From: Gammaproteobacteria bacterium
GTDB taxonomy: Bacteria; Pseudomonadota; Gammaproteobacteria; Magnimaribacterales; AG-339-G14
NCBI GenBank assembly: GCA_004213955.1
Contig: SGZL01000005.1
Span: forward strand, 1 to 64,000
DNA length: 64,000 nucleotides
Direction: 5' to 3'
Shown here one piece after another: positions 1-10,115 of the stretch. Under the pieces are notes generated by a model. That model ran no database searches. It was not told where the DNA came from and saw only the letters and a program-made list of their open reading frames with translations. Numbering within the stretch: the stretch's first letter is position 1; each line of letters begins with the position of its first letter. A program made the translations under genes and the position numbers.

Positions 1-1303
1 CGACCCAAAGCTTTCTGCTATCACCACCTTTCCAATGCTTTGTTGTAAACCCTAGAATTTCTGTCTTAATGTTACATCTATCAAGTGTAGCTCCAATAAT
101 ATCTGCTGAAATTGCAGCCGTTGTCATTGATCTTCCTCTCATGGAACCTGAACTGTCCACTAGAATTGTTACGATGGTGTCTTTAAATTTAGTGTCTTTC
201 TCTTGTTTAAAACTTAGTGGAGTAAGGGGGTCAGTTATAATTTTTGTCAATTTTGAGGTATCCAAAATACCCTCGTCTTTATCATATTCCCAAGATCTGT
301 TTTGTTGGGCCAAAAGAAGCCTTTGCAGCCTGTTTGCTAGCTTTGCTATCACATTTTTACTGGGATCAATTAATTGATCTAATCTCAACCGAAGTCTTTT
401 TAACTCCTCTTGAGCGCATAAATCTTCGGCATCTACAACTTCATCAAAGTCTCTACAAAAAACTTTGTATTCGTGACTATTTTCGATATTAAATAACTCT
501 TCAAGTTTAGATCTATTTTCAATCCAGTTTTCATCATTTTCCTCTACTTCTTCCTCTTCAAATTCCATCTCTTCAGAAGTTTCAGATTCTGTAGGCGTTT
601 CTTCTGAAGAACCCTGTTCTTCTTGAGACTCATCTTCTTGGTTATCGTCTTCTGCATCATCTTCATCATTATCATCTTCAGAAGAACTTTCCTCTTTTTG
701 TTCTTCCTCTTCTTCAAATTTAATATTAAGTTCATCGAGTAATTCTTTAATGGTCTCTAAGTAAAGTTCTTTATCTTCTAAGTTTTCTTCCAAGAGAGGA
801 ACAAATTGTTTTTCAAGTTTCTTCAAATCATCTCCTAAAGGCTTGAGGATATCTTCTTCAAGAGGAACAAGTTTAGTTTTTAAGATTTTATGTTTTAGCC
901 ATATGTCGAGAGTTTTATTAATACTTTCCAAGGCTGATTGAGGTTGAAATAAAGGCAATTCATCAACAAAATTTTTACGAAGATTATTTTTTAAACCTTT
1001 AAATTGGAGAGAACCCAAAATTTCAATACGTACGTTATTCTGTTCATTGAGACTTTGATCTAATTCGACAACTCCTGTTGAACTATTTTTGCGTTCGAAA
1101 GAAAATTTTTCTTTTAAAGCTACCTTGTCAGCTTTAGCACGACTGAGAGCTAAATTTTCTGACGACAAGTCATCTAGAGGGATTGAATTAGATTGAATTG
1201 AGTCAGAGCCAAAGCTTATTTCGAGATCCTGTTTTGTAGAAATTACTCTCGTGGAAGACGAAAGGGCTTCTTTAATTACCTGTTCTTTTGATCTATCACT
1301 CAA
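1..1303 (-). CDS. cobT: Cobaltochelatase CobT-like protein with acidic linker and C-terminal VWA domain (truncated by window edge)
   Basis: Reverse-strand translation reads LSDRSKEQVIKEALSSS...EEEEEQKEESSSEDDNDEDD...TIVTILVDSSGSMRGRSMTTAAISADIIGATL; MIDAS-like DSSGSMRG; directly downstream of cobS with a TTGA overlap (TTG start 1303-1301, cobS TGA 1302-1300). Confidence 0.85.
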   Translation of the reverse strand, partial: MSDRSKEQVIKEALSSSTRVISTKQDLEISFGSDSIQSNSIPLDDLSSENLALSRAKADKVALKEKFSFERKNSSTGVVELDQSLNEQNNVRIEILGSLQFKGLKNNLRKNFVDELPLFQPQSALESINKTLDIWLKHKILKTKLVPLEEDILKPLGDDLKKLEKQFVPLLEENLEDKELYLETIKELLDELNIKFEEEEEQKEESSSEDDNDEDDAEDDNQEDESQEEQGSSEETPTESETSEEMEFEEEEVEENDENWIENRSKLEELFNIENSHEYKVFCRDFDEVVDAEDLCAQEELKRLRLRLDQLIDPSKNVIAKLANRLQRLLLAQQNRSWEYDKDEGILDTSKLTKIITDPLTPLSFKQEKDTKFKDTIVTILVDSSGSMRGRSMTTAAISADIIGATLDRCNIKTEILGFTTKHWKGGDSRKLWV

Positions 1304-2292
1304 TCTTGATCTATTAAATTACTAATTGAGTCAGAAGTTTCCTGATCAAAGCATCTTTGAAAATATTCAGCAATAATTGGTTTTTCTGTTTCGTCACATT
1401 TATTCAAAAAACTTAGTTCAAAAGAAGAAACTAGATCGGAAAAAATTTGATAATTTTCTGCCCAACTAATTACCGTCCTTGGAGACATCAGATTCGAAAT
1501 ATCCCCATTCTTAAAACCTTCTCTAGTTAGGTTCGCAAGCTCAATCATATTTTTGACTATCTCAGAACCTTTTTTGTTATCTAGGTCTTTAACCTTAGAT
1601 AAAACTACCTTGGTCTCAAGCTCAACACTCAGGTAATTTAAGCATGACACAATTTGCCACCTATCCATCTGTCCTTGGTTGATTTGTTGTGTGCCGTGAT
1701 AAAGTCCAGTGCTATCCCCTAGACCTACAGTGTTAGCTGTAGCAAAAAGCCTAAAAAAAGGATTAGGTGTTAGAACTCTATTTTGATCTAAAAGGGTTAG
1801 TCTTCCATCAACTTCTAAGACTCTTTGAATGACGAACATTACGTCAGGCCTTCCAGCATCGTACTCGTCAAAAACAAGTGCCGTTGGATTTTGAATTGCC
1901 CATGGCAGGATACCTTCCTGGAACTTAGTTACCTGTTTGTCTTTTTCTAATGTAATTGCATCCTTGCCTAGAAGATCTAATCTACTAATATGCGAGTCAA
2001 GATTGATACGAACGCAAGGCCAATTCAATCTGGCTGCAACTTGTTCTATATGGGTAGATTTACCTGAGCCATGAAGGCCTTGAACCATTACCCTACGGTT
2101 GTCTGAAAATCCTGCGAGGATTGCAAGAGTAGTGTTTTTATCGAAACAATAAGTATTATCAATTTCTGGTACATATTCATTTGGTTCGGCAAAAGCTGGG
2201 ACTTCAAAGTCGGCGTCAATGCCAAAGGTGTTGCCAACATTTAAAACAATGTCAGGAGTATTTTCAGAAAAATTATTGTAAGTTGTTGCCAT
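1300..2292 (-). CDS. cobS: Cobaltochelatase CobS-like AAA+ ATPase
   Basis: Walker A GLHGSGKSTH, Walker B ALVFDEYDAGRPDV, CobS-type N-terminus; adjacent cobT. Confidence 0.9.
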   Translation of the reverse strand: MATTYNNFSENTPDIVLNVGNTFGIDADFEVPAFAEPNEYVPEIDNTYCFDKNTTLAILAGFSDNRRVMVQGLHGSGKSTHIEQVAARLNWPCVRINLDSHISRLDLLGKDAITLEKDKQVTKFQEGILPWAIQNPTALVFDEYDAGRPDVMFVIQRVLEVDGRLTLLDQNRVLTPNPFFRLFATANTVGLGDSTGLYHGTQQINQGQMDRWQIVSCLNYLSVELETKVVLSKVKDLDNKKGSEIVKNMIELANLTREGFKNGDISNLMSPRTVISWAENYQIFSDLVSSFELSFLNKCDETEKPIIAEYFQRCFDQETSDSISNLIDQD

Positions 2293-2395
2293 AATTTAAA
2301 AGAGTACTTATTATCCTTTTTTCATTTAAAACAGCAAGATAATATACTTACGATCTAGTAAACTATTTGACTTCAAACCTATCTAACCTAAGCTT

Positions 2396-3184
2396 ATGAC
2401 GGAAAAAGAAATCTGGTCAAAAATTGTTGAAGAAGCTAATTCAATTTTAGAAAGTGAAAGATTATCTGAATCTTACTTAAAAAAATTTGTAATAGATTTC
2501 GAAACTTTATCTGAGGTAATAGCTTATAAAATATCAAACGATTTAGGCAATAAAGATTCTGATGAAATTTTTTCAATCAATTTCATTTTCTCAGAATTAA
2601 AAGGTGTTTTTGAAGACGAAAAAATAATCAATGGTTTGGTTTTAGATTTGCATGCGGTTAAACAAAGAGATCCTGCAGCATCGGGCTATTTATCCACGCT
2701 TTTATTTTCCAAAGGATTTTTAGCTTTACAAACTCATAGAGCAAGCAATTATTTTCTCAATTCAAAAGAGTCTTTGATGGCTAACTTCTTACACAGTCAA
2801 TCTTCTAAACTTTATGGAGTTGATATTCATCCCGCTGCATCAATTGGAGTTGGCGTTATGTTAGATCATGCAACGGGTATTGTTATTGGTGAAACCAGCG
2901 TAATTGAAGACGATGTTTCTATTTTCCAAGGGGTAACCCTAGGGGGAACAGGAAAGGTTACAGGAGACAGGCACCCCAAAGTTAGAAAGGGAGTTTTGAT
3001 AAGTGCCGGAGCAAAAATACTTGGCAATGTAGAGATTGGTCAAGGCGCTAAAGTTGCTGCTGGTAGCGTGGTACTTGATAACGTAGAAATGAATACCACA
3101 GTAGCCGGTGTTCCTGCAGTTGCAGTCGGCAAACCTAGCTCTGATGCACCAGCAATAACTGTAGACCACACGATAGAGGAATAA
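2396..3184 (+). CDS. cysE: Serine O-acetyltransferase
   Basis: Left-handed beta-helix hexapeptide repeats; HPAASIGVGVMLDHATGIVIGETSVIEDDVSIFQGVTLGGTG motif. Confidence 0.93.
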   Translation: MTEKEIWSKIVEEANSILESERLSESYLKKFVIDFETLSEVIAYKISNDLGNKDSDEIFSINFIFSELKGVFEDEKIINGLVLDLHAVKQRDPAASGYLSTLLFSKGFLALQTHRASNYFLNSKESLMANFLHSQSSKLYGVDIHPAASIGVGVMLDHATGIVIGETSVIEDDVSIFQGVTLGGTGKVTGDRHPKVRKGVLISAGAKILGNVEIGQGAKVAAGSVVLDNVEMNTTVAGVPAVAVGKPSSDAPAITVDHTIEE

Positions 3185-3185
3185 G

Positions 3186-4052
3186 ATGTCTGATCAAAAG
3201 TTACTAGACGAATTGATTCAAACTTTAAATTTAGAAAAGTTAGAAGAAAACCTCTTTAGAGGTCAAAGTGAACAGACTGCTTGGGGTAGAGTTTTTGGTG
3301 GACAAGTAATTGGTCAAGCTTTAAGCGCAACTCAAGAAACTGTTGATAATTCCAGAAAAGCGCATTCTTTGCATGCTTATTTCTTAAGACCTGGCCGGAT
3401 TGACATGCCTATACTTTATGACGTTCAAAGAATAAGAGATGGAAAAAGTTTTACCACTCGAACAGTTAATGCCATTCAAAATGGAGAATATATTTTTAAC
3501 ATGTCGGTTTCTTTTAAAATTTCTGAAAAAGGCTTTGAGCATCAGTTTGAAATGCCTGACGTCCCGGGTCCAGAAAATTTAAAAAGTGATAGGGAATTTA
3601 GAGAGGAGATGAAGGGCTCCATTCCAAAAGAAATGCTTGAAGGCTTTCTTAGGGACAAACCTATTGAAATTAGAAACGTGGAGAATCTAAATCCATTTGC
3701 CAACGAGAAAGGCGAGCCGTTTAAAAATATGTGGATAAAAGCATCGGGTAAATTACCTGACAACCATTTAATTCATCAAGGGGTACTAGCCTACGCTTCT
3801 GACATGGGTCTGCTCGGAACTTCGCAAAGACCTCATGGTGTAAGCTTCGGCGCATATCATAAACTTCAAGTAGCAAGTTTGGATCACGCGATGTGGTTTC
3901 ATCGAGAGTTTAGAGCAGATGAATGGCTTTTGTATTCGTTGGACAGTCCCTCTGCAAGTAATGCCAACGGTTTCAACAGAGGCAATGTATTTACTCAAGA
4001 CGGTAAATTGGTTGCATCTGCAGTTCAAGAAGGCCTGATAAGGCAAAAGTAA
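3186..4052 (+). CDS. tesB: Acyl-CoA thioesterase II
   Basis: Double hot-dog TesB signature RGQSEQTAWGRVFGGQVIGQAL ... LHAYFLRPG. Confidence 0.92.
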   Translation: MSDQKLLDELIQTLNLEKLEENLFRGQSEQTAWGRVFGGQVIGQALSATQETVDNSRKAHSLHAYFLRPGRIDMPILYDVQRIRDGKSFTTRTVNAIQNGEYIFNMSVSFKISEKGFEHQFEMPDVPGPENLKSDREFREEMKGSIPKEMLEGFLRDKPIEIRNVENLNPFANEKGEPFKNMWIKASGKLPDNHLIHQGVLAYASDMGLLGTSQRPHGVSFGAYHKLQVASLDHAMWFHREFRADEWLLYSLDSPSASNANGFNRGNVFTQDGKLVASAVQEGLIRQK

Positions 4053-4053
4053 A

Positions 4054-5034
4054 TTGTTTCGATCTGTTTTTTTAATTTGTATAGTCACAGTTTCGTTCTA
4101 CTTAGTTGCTGAAAAATTTGTAAATTCTAATGGAGTAGCTAATGAAAAAACTTTTTCTGATTTTTTAAAATGGAGCTTTTCTAATGAATCTCCTGAGAGA
4201 GTTGCCATTGAAATTTCTGATGCTTGGAAAACGCTTGATCTTGAGAATGAAAATTATATTTTATGGATTGGACATGCTAGCTTTTTAATAAATATAGAGG
4301 GTACAACAATTTTAACTGACCCAATTTTTTCTAAGAGAGCATCACCGGTAAGTATTTTTGGTCCAAAAAGATTAATTCCGCCAGCGTTGAAGATAACAGA
4401 TTTACCAAAAATTGATTTAGTTACTATAAGTCATAACCATTATGACCATTTAGATATCAACTCATTGGTTAAAATTTCAAAAAAAAATCCTGATGCACAA
4501 TTTCTAGTGCCTAAAGGGGATAAAAAAATTTTAATAAAAAAGGGAATAGAAAACGTTTCGGAGTTTCTCTGGTGGGAAAATTCATTTGTTAAAAATTTAA
4601 AAATAACTTTCACTCCAGTGCAACATTGGTCTGCTCGAGGCCTTGGCGACAGAAATGAAAGTTTATGGGGCGGGTGGTTTTTTGAAACATCAGGATTTAA
4701 CTTTTTTCATGCTGGAGATACTGGGTATTCAAATGATTTTCTTATGACTAGAGAAAAATTAGGAGCCCCTAACTTCGCTCTAATACCAATCGGAGCATAT
4801 TCTCCCGAATGGTTTATGGCGGAAAATCACGTAAACCCAGAAGATGCGCTTCAGATTGCTGTAGATTTGGATGCAAAAAAATCAATCGGTATGCACTGGG
4901 GCACTTTTATATTAACTGATGAAGCCGTAACTGAGCCTCCTCAACTCTTAAAATCTGCGCTCAAAGAAAGAGGGTTACCGAAAGACTATTTTATTACGCT
5001 CAAGCCAGGAGACTTCGAGTTAATTGAAAATTAG
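4054..5034 (+). CDS. MBL-fold metallohydrolase, NAPE-PLD-like, N-terminal membrane segment
   Basis: WIGHASFLINIEGTTILTDPIFSKRASPVSIFGPKRLIPP and SHNHYDHLD motifs; hydrophobic N-terminus; TTG start. Confidence 0.8.
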   Translation: MFRSVFLICIVTVSFYLVAEKFVNSNGVANEKTFSDFLKWSFSNESPERVAIEISDAWKTLDLENENYILWIGHASFLINIEGTTILTDPIFSKRASPVSIFGPKRLIPPALKITDLPKIDLVTISHNHYDHLDINSLVKISKKNPDAQFLVPKGDKKILIKKGIENVSEFLWWENSFVKNLKITFTPVQHWSARGLGDRNESLWGGWFFETSGFNFFHAGDTGYSNDFLMTREKLGAPNFALIPIGAYSPEWFMAENHVNPEDALQIAVDLDAKKSIGMHWGTFILTDEAVTEPPQLLKSALKERGLPKDYFITLKPGDFELIEN

Positions 5035-5076
5035 GAAGTTTAGCTTTTTATACTTATTATTAGATTTTAGAAAATT

Positions 5077-5286
5077 ATGAACTTAGGAATCTTTATTATT
5101 GGCGCTGTAACTTTTTTAGTAAGTTTTGTTTTGTTTAAAATAAGTGCTTTTAACAAAACTAAAAACGATGAAAATTCGTGGCAAAAACTTTTTTTTGTTT
5201 TTTTAGTAGATTATTTTATTCTGATGGCTGGAGTATTAATCACTGGAATAATTTTTGTTTCATTATTTAATACTTTTCATGGTTAA
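5077..5286 (+). CDS. Small two-TM hypothetical membrane protein
   Basis: 69 aa with two hydrophobic segments, tightly placed between flanking co-oriented genes. Confidence 0.55.
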   Translation: MNLGIFIIGAVTFLVSFVLFKISAFNKTKNDENSWQKLFFVFLVDYFILMAGVLITGIIFVSLFNTFHG

Positions 5287-5289
5287 AAA

Positions 5290-5865
5290 ATGGATATAGC
5301 TCATATAGAAACTAAACAAAGAGAAGATTTTCCTGAATTCAAAGACTTATTTGATTTAGTTGAATCTTTTATGGGGTATTTGCCAAATGCCTACTTACTC
5401 ATGGCAGATAAGCCTGATTTAATGCAAGCTTTTGCAAAGATGTCTGCTAGCGTTTTTAGTGCCGACGTTCTCGACATTCCTTCAAAACAATTAATTGCTT
5501 TAGCGTCAAGTTTGAGTGCAGGCTGTAAGTATTGTCAGTCGCACACTTCACATGGAGCAGAGAGAGCTGGAGTGCCGAATGAGAAAATTGCCGAAATTTT
5601 AAATTATCAAACTAGTAAATATTATGAGGCAAAAGAAGTTGCGTTGCTCGATTTAGCTTTTGCTTCAGGCGAGGTGCCAAATAAGGCAACTAAAGCTCAT
5701 TTTGAAAAACTAAGAGAATTTTATTCAAAAGAACAAATACTAGAAGTTGTTGCCGTAATATCTTTTTTTGGCTTCCTCAATCGCTGGAATGATACGTTTG
5801 GAACTGAAATTGAAGAAATTCCGGCAAATTATTTAACGGAAGAACTTCGACCTAAAAATTGGTAA
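5290..5865 (+). CDS. Carboxymuconolactone decarboxylase / AhpD-like family protein
   Basis: CxxC-x3-H motif: GCKYCQSHTSHGAERAGVPNEKIAEIL. Confidence 0.83.
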   Translation: MDIAHIETKQREDFPEFKDLFDLVESFMGYLPNAYLLMADKPDLMQAFAKMSASVFSADVLDIPSKQLIALASSLSAGCKYCQSHTSHGAERAGVPNEKIAEILNYQTSKYYEAKEVALLDLAFASGEVPNKATKAHFEKLREFYSKEQILEVVAVISFFGFLNRWNDTFGTEIEEIPANYLTEELRPKNW

Positions 5866-5977
5866 TAAAAACTTTTTTTTTATTACCATTTAAATCTAAT
5901 AAACTTTCCAGAAAGATTGACGGTTTTTTTAAAAACAATGGTATAAATATCTTTAAATACATACATATGGGGGAGAT

Positions 5978-8608
5978 ATGTTTAAAAAACTTACATTTTA
6001 TTTAATTATTCTCTCTTCTTCTTTCGTTTTTGCCCAAGAAGAAGTAGTGGTAGTTACTGGTTCTTATATTAAAGGAAGCCCAACTGATGGCGCTTCGCCA
6101 GTAGAAATCTACGACAGAGAATTAATCGAAAATATCGGTGCAATGAACGTTGCAGACATAACAGCAAATATGGCTGTTAACTCAGGTTCAGAGAACAACG
6201 CCGATTCATTTACCTCCGGTGCAACCCAAGGAAGGACTAACGTTAATCTAAGAGGATTAGGACTTACTTCAACTTTGGTACTCATCGATGGTAGAAGACA
6301 AACATTTGCTTCTGCGGTTGCAAACGATGGAAGTGTCTTTGTTGACACATCTGTTATTCCAGTCATCGCTTTAGAAAGAGTCGAGGTCCTTAAAGAAGGA
6401 GCGGCATCTGTCTATGGTTCTGACGCTGTTGCCGGAGTAGTTAACTATATATTCAGAAGAGATTTCACTGGGTTTGAAGTTGACATTTCTAGAGAACAAA
6501 AAGATCTAGCAGCTTCATCACGAGATGATCGTCTTAGCTTTATTTATGGTGGAGAGTTTGGAAATTCAAACGTAGTTGTGGCTTATAGCTCACTTGACAG
6601 ATCACCTATGAGTGGTGCGGTAAAAGATCTAGCACCTTTGGGTATCAGTACTCTAGGTAGAACTTTTAGATATTTAGATTTAGATGGAGATGCTGCTACA
6701 AATCCAACCGTTACAGCTGCTGCTGGCCCTTGGGCAGGAAGTTATGGTGACAACAATTCAGCTACTTTAGGATATATACCAGATCCTAATTGTGTCGCTA
6801 ATGGAGGTACGCCTCTATCTGGTGGATTGGTTTGTGGATTTAAATATGGACCAAGGTTTAATATTGTTAACACTGAAAATCACGAGCAGATTTATTCTTC
6901 TGTGACTACTAGCATGGACAATGGTATGGAATTTAATCTTGATATTTTAGTATCAGAGTCAAGAGTTTGGGACAACCCTCAATCTCCGTCTTATCCTGCT
7001 TTATCTTTCCTAAGTACATCTTCTTTAATAATGCCTGGTACTGGAGGAAGTCCATTTGACCAGCCAGTAATGTGGTTAGGTAGACCATTGGGAGCTGACT
7101 CACCTTCGCCACTTGCACCTAGAGAAGCAGACATGACTCGTATTTCCCTAGGATTTACAGGGACTTTTGATAATGGATTTGATTGGGATCTTCGTTACAC
7201 TTCTAGTAAAGAAGACGCTTATGGGTTACAACCGGATACCGGAACATCAGCTTTAAATGCTGCAATTGCGAATAACACTTTCGATTTATTTGTTCCATCC
7301 AATAACACTCAAGCCGTCATAGACTCGCTTGTTTCTAACCAAGAAACAACTTCTGAAGTCACGTTAGATGTTCTTGATTTTGTTATGTCTGGTGAAGTTG
7401 GAAATGTTTCCATGGCTACAGGTATTCAATTAAGAGACGCATCAATTGACATCGACAGAAGCGCTAACTCGCTTGTTGTGATGGATGCAAATGGAAATTT
7501 GACTACACCTGCTGATATGATTTTCTTAGGTGGTGGTATTGAAGTTGATCAATCTACTTCTGCTGAAGCAGTATTTGTAGAAGCAGCGATGGATGTGACT
7601 GATAATTTAGAAATTAGAGGAGCTGTAAGATACGAGAATCTAGAGGCTGATTCTACAGTTGATCCAAAAATTTCTTTAAGATATCAAGCAACTGATGATC
7701 TAGTTTTAAGAGCTTCTGCAAGTTCCGCTTTCAGAGAACCTTCACTTGCTCAACTATATGCTAGTTCTGTCGGATTAGAAGGAATTCAGGATTACGATGC
7801 AAATGGAAATGCAGTAGGTTCTACAGCATTTATCCGTATTGCAGCGGCAGCTGATGCTACTTTGCAACCAGAAGAAGCTGATAACTTCAATATTGGTTTA
7901 ATTTGGTCTCCAAATGATTTTCAAATGAAGCTAGACTACTGGGCAGTTGATTATACAAATGTGATCACTAAAGAATCTGCTCAAGGCATAGTTCAAAGAA
8001 CTCCTGCCGCAGCTGCTGTTAAAAGAACTGCTGGAGGAACTCTTACCGGGGTAACTACTCGTTACTTCAATGCGGCATATGTCGAAACCGATGGTATTGA
8101 CTTAGAAATGTCTTATGACATGGATACACCTGCTGGTTTAGTCAGATTAGGGTTTAATGCTACTCACTTTTTAAGTTACGAAATCCCTGTGGGTCAGGAT
8201 CTTAATTCTGCAGGAACTAGAACAGATGTTGTAGGGTCTTTTAACCATAACAACTTTGCTAGATCTTTGCCTGACACTAAAGCAGTTATATCTGCAAACT
8301 TAATCAATGGACCGCATTCAGTAGCTGCTTATGCTAGACATGTTGCAGCATATGAAACTTCTAGAGGTTTAAGTGCCACTGCAACTGCATTAGGTGGCTT
8401 CGATCAAAATATCGATAGCTTCACAACTCTTGATGTGCAATACAGCTATCAAGTTCAATCTGAAGACATAGTAATCACTGCAGGTATTAAAAATGCCTTT
8501 GATGAAGATGTCCCAGTTGTATTTGATGATGCAAACTGGAGTTATGATCCTAAGCATCACGATCCTAGAGGAAGAATATTTGCTTTAGGTATCAAACTAA
8601 GCATGTAA
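5978..8608 (+). CDS. TonB-dependent receptor
   Basis: Signal peptide, plug domain (VNLRGLGLTSTLVLIDGRR, VEVLKEGAASVYGSDAVAGVVNYIF), C-terminal beta-barrel. Confidence 0.93.
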   Translation: MFKKLTFYLIILSSSFVFAQEEVVVVTGSYIKGSPTDGASPVEIYDRELIENIGAMNVADITANMAVNSGSENNADSFTSGATQGRTNVNLRGLGLTSTLVLIDGRRQTFASAVANDGSVFVDTSVIPVIALERVEVLKEGAASVYGSDAVAGVVNYIFRRDFTGFEVDISREQKDLAASSRDDRLSFIYGGEFGNSNVVVAYSSLDRSPMSGAVKDLAPLGISTLGRTFRYLDLDGDAATNPTVTAAAGPWAGSYGDNNSATLGYIPDPNCVANGGTPLSGGLVCGFKYGPRFNIVNTENHEQIYSSVTTSMDNGMEFNLDILVSESRVWDNPQSPSYPALSFLSTSSLIMPGTGGSPFDQPVMWLGRPLGADSPSPLAPREADMTRISLGFTGTFDNGFDWDLRYTSSKEDAYGLQPDTGTSALNAAIANNTFDLFVPSNNTQAVIDSLVSNQETTSEVTLDVLDFVMSGEVGNVSMATGIQLRDASIDIDRSANSLVVMDANGNLTTPADMIFLGGGIEVDQSTSAEAVFVEAAMDVTDNLEIRGAVRYENLEADSTVDPKISLRYQATDDLVLRASASSAFREPSLAQLYASSVGLEGIQDYDANGNAVGSTAFIRIAAAADATLQPEEADNFNIGLIWSPNDFQMKLDYWAVDYTNVITKESAQGIVQRTPAAAAVKRTAGGTLTGVTTRYFNAAYVETDGIDLEMSYDMDTPAGLVRLGFNATHFLSYEIPVGQDLNSAGTRTDVVGSFNHNNFARSLPDTKAVISANLINGPHSVAAYARHVAAYETSRGLSATATALGGFDQNIDSFTTLDVQYSYQVQSEDIVITAGIKNAFDEDVPVVFDDANWSYDPKHHDPRGRIFALGIKLSM

Positions 8609-8620
8609 TTGTGCGAAGTT

Positions 8621-8651
8621 AAAAAAAAGGCTCCTTTGGGAGCCTTTTTTT
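8621..8651. terminator. Bidirectional rho-independent terminator
   Basis: AAAAAAAAGGCTCC-TTTG-GGAGCCTTTTTTTA between convergent genes. Confidence 0.9.
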
Positions 8652-8662
8652 ATGAAAGTTTT

Positions 8663-10114
8663 TTATTCTAAGGTTGTTGTCCCCATTAATTCCAGATCTA
8701 TTTCTCTTGCGGCAGCTCGACCTTCATTGATGGCCCAAACCACAAGTGATTGACCGCGACGACAGTCGCCGGCAGCAAAAACTTTAGGATTGGATGTTTT
8801 GTGAATATTATGTTCGGCTTTAAAGTTAGATCTTTCGTCTAATTCAAGTTCCAGATTATTGTTTAAGTAGTGCTCAGGCCCTAGAAAACCCATTGCTAAA
8901 AGAATTAAATCAGCTTTCCAAGTTTTTTCAGTTCCTGGAATTTCTTTAAAATCTTTATCCACTTTAACTGTCTTAATTCCAGTTAGATTTCCATCTTCAT
9001 CTCGAATAAATTCTTTACCAGAGACTGAGTATTCTCTTGGATCTTTACCAAATACTTCTCTGGATTCTTCATGGCCGTAATCCACTTTGTATATCCTCGG
9101 AAATAAAGGCCAAGGGTTATTTTCTAATCGATCTTTTGGTAATTCCGGCATGATTTCAAAGTTAGTCAAAGACTTGCAGCCATGTCTTAGAGAAGTGCCT
9201 AAGCAGTCATTACCAGTGTCACCACCGCCAATAACAATAACGTCTTTATCTTTTGCGCTAATAAATTTTTCATCCGCCAGTTCGCTGTCTAAAAGACTTT
9301 TAGTATTTTCTCCCAAAAACTCCATGGCGAAGTGAACACCCAAGCCGTCTCTATTTGCTATTGGAAGGTCACGAGGTTTGGTAGCACCTGTTGTCAACAA
9401 GACAATATCATTGTCTTCAATGAGGTCGTCCATACTAATAGCATTTTTGTCATTGCCGCCAATATTTGTATTGGTGTGGAATTTGATACCTTCTTGTTCC
9501 ATGATCTCAATTCGCATATCTATAATTGATTTATCAAGCTTCATGTTGGGAATTCCGTACATCATCAAACCACCAATTCGATCAGCCCTTTCGTAGACTT
9601 CGACATTGTGACCCACGCTATTGAGTTGTTGTGCCGCAGATAATCCTGCAGGACCCGAACCGACAATAGCAATCTTACGGTTTGTTCGAACCGATGGGAC
9701 TACAGGTTGAATCCAGCCTGACTCAATACCTTTATCCGCTATAGCAAATTCTAAATTTTTTATTGTTACTGGAGATTCGGTGATGCCTAAAACGCAGGCA
9801 CCTTCACAAACGGCCGGACAAACTCTACCGGTAACTTCTGGAAAGTTATTAGTTTTTAATAATCTTTTAAAAGCTTCTTCCCATTTTTCGTTATAAACCA
9901 AATCATTCCATTCAGGAATTAAGTTGTAAACGGGACAACCTTCACCCGATTGGCAGAAGGGCACTCCACAATTCATACATCTCGAAGCCTGGGTGTTTAG
10001 CAGTGATTCGTCATGATCAGTATAAATTTCCTTAAAATCTATAACTCTATCTTTAGCAGGTCGGTAAGGCTCTACGACTCTTTCGTGTTCTTTGAAACCA
10101 GTAACTTTCCCCAT
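8663..10114 (-). CDS. gltD: Glutamate synthase small subunit
   Basis: MGKVTGFKEHERVVEPYRPAKDRVIDFKEIY; Fe-S CxxC clusters; FAD/NAD GxGPAG. Confidence 0.95.
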   Translation of the reverse strand: MGKVTGFKEHERVVEPYRPAKDRVIDFKEIYTDHDESLLNTQASRCMNCGVPFCQSGEGCPVYNLIPEWNDLVYNEKWEEAFKRLLKTNNFPEVTGRVCPAVCEGACVLGITESPVTIKNLEFAIADKGIESGWIQPVVPSVRTNRKIAIVGSGPAGLSAAQQLNSVGHNVEVYERADRIGGLMMYGIPNMKLDKSIIDMRIEIMEQEGIKFHTNTNIGGNDKNAISMDDLIEDNDIVLLTTGATKPRDLPIANRDGLGVHFAMEFLGENTKSLLDSELADEKFISAKDKDVIVIGGGDTGNDCLGTSLRHGCKSLTNFEIMPELPKDRLENNPWPLFPRIYKVDYGHEESREVFGKDPREYSVSGKEFIRDEDGNLTGIKTVKVDKDFKEIPGTEKTWKADLILLAMGFLGPEHYLNNNLELELDERSNFKAEHNIHKTSNPKVFAAGDCRRGQSLVVWAINEGRAAAREIDLELMGTTTLE

Positions 10115-10115
10115 C

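Noticed and set aside
69-492. Two plus-strand ORFs at the left edge
   Set aside because: Antisense to the cobT VWA region, with no recognisable domains.
544-735. 63-aa Lys/Met-rich ORF on the minus strand
   Set aside because: It is an alternate frame of the acidic linker of the truncated CobT CDS; composition is a by-product of GAA/GAT-rich codons.
5933-5977. TTGACG...TATAAA as promoter of the first TonB receptor
   Set aside because: Spacing is about 19 bp and the region is a homopolymer-rich AT stretch, so the match is too weak to list as a feature.
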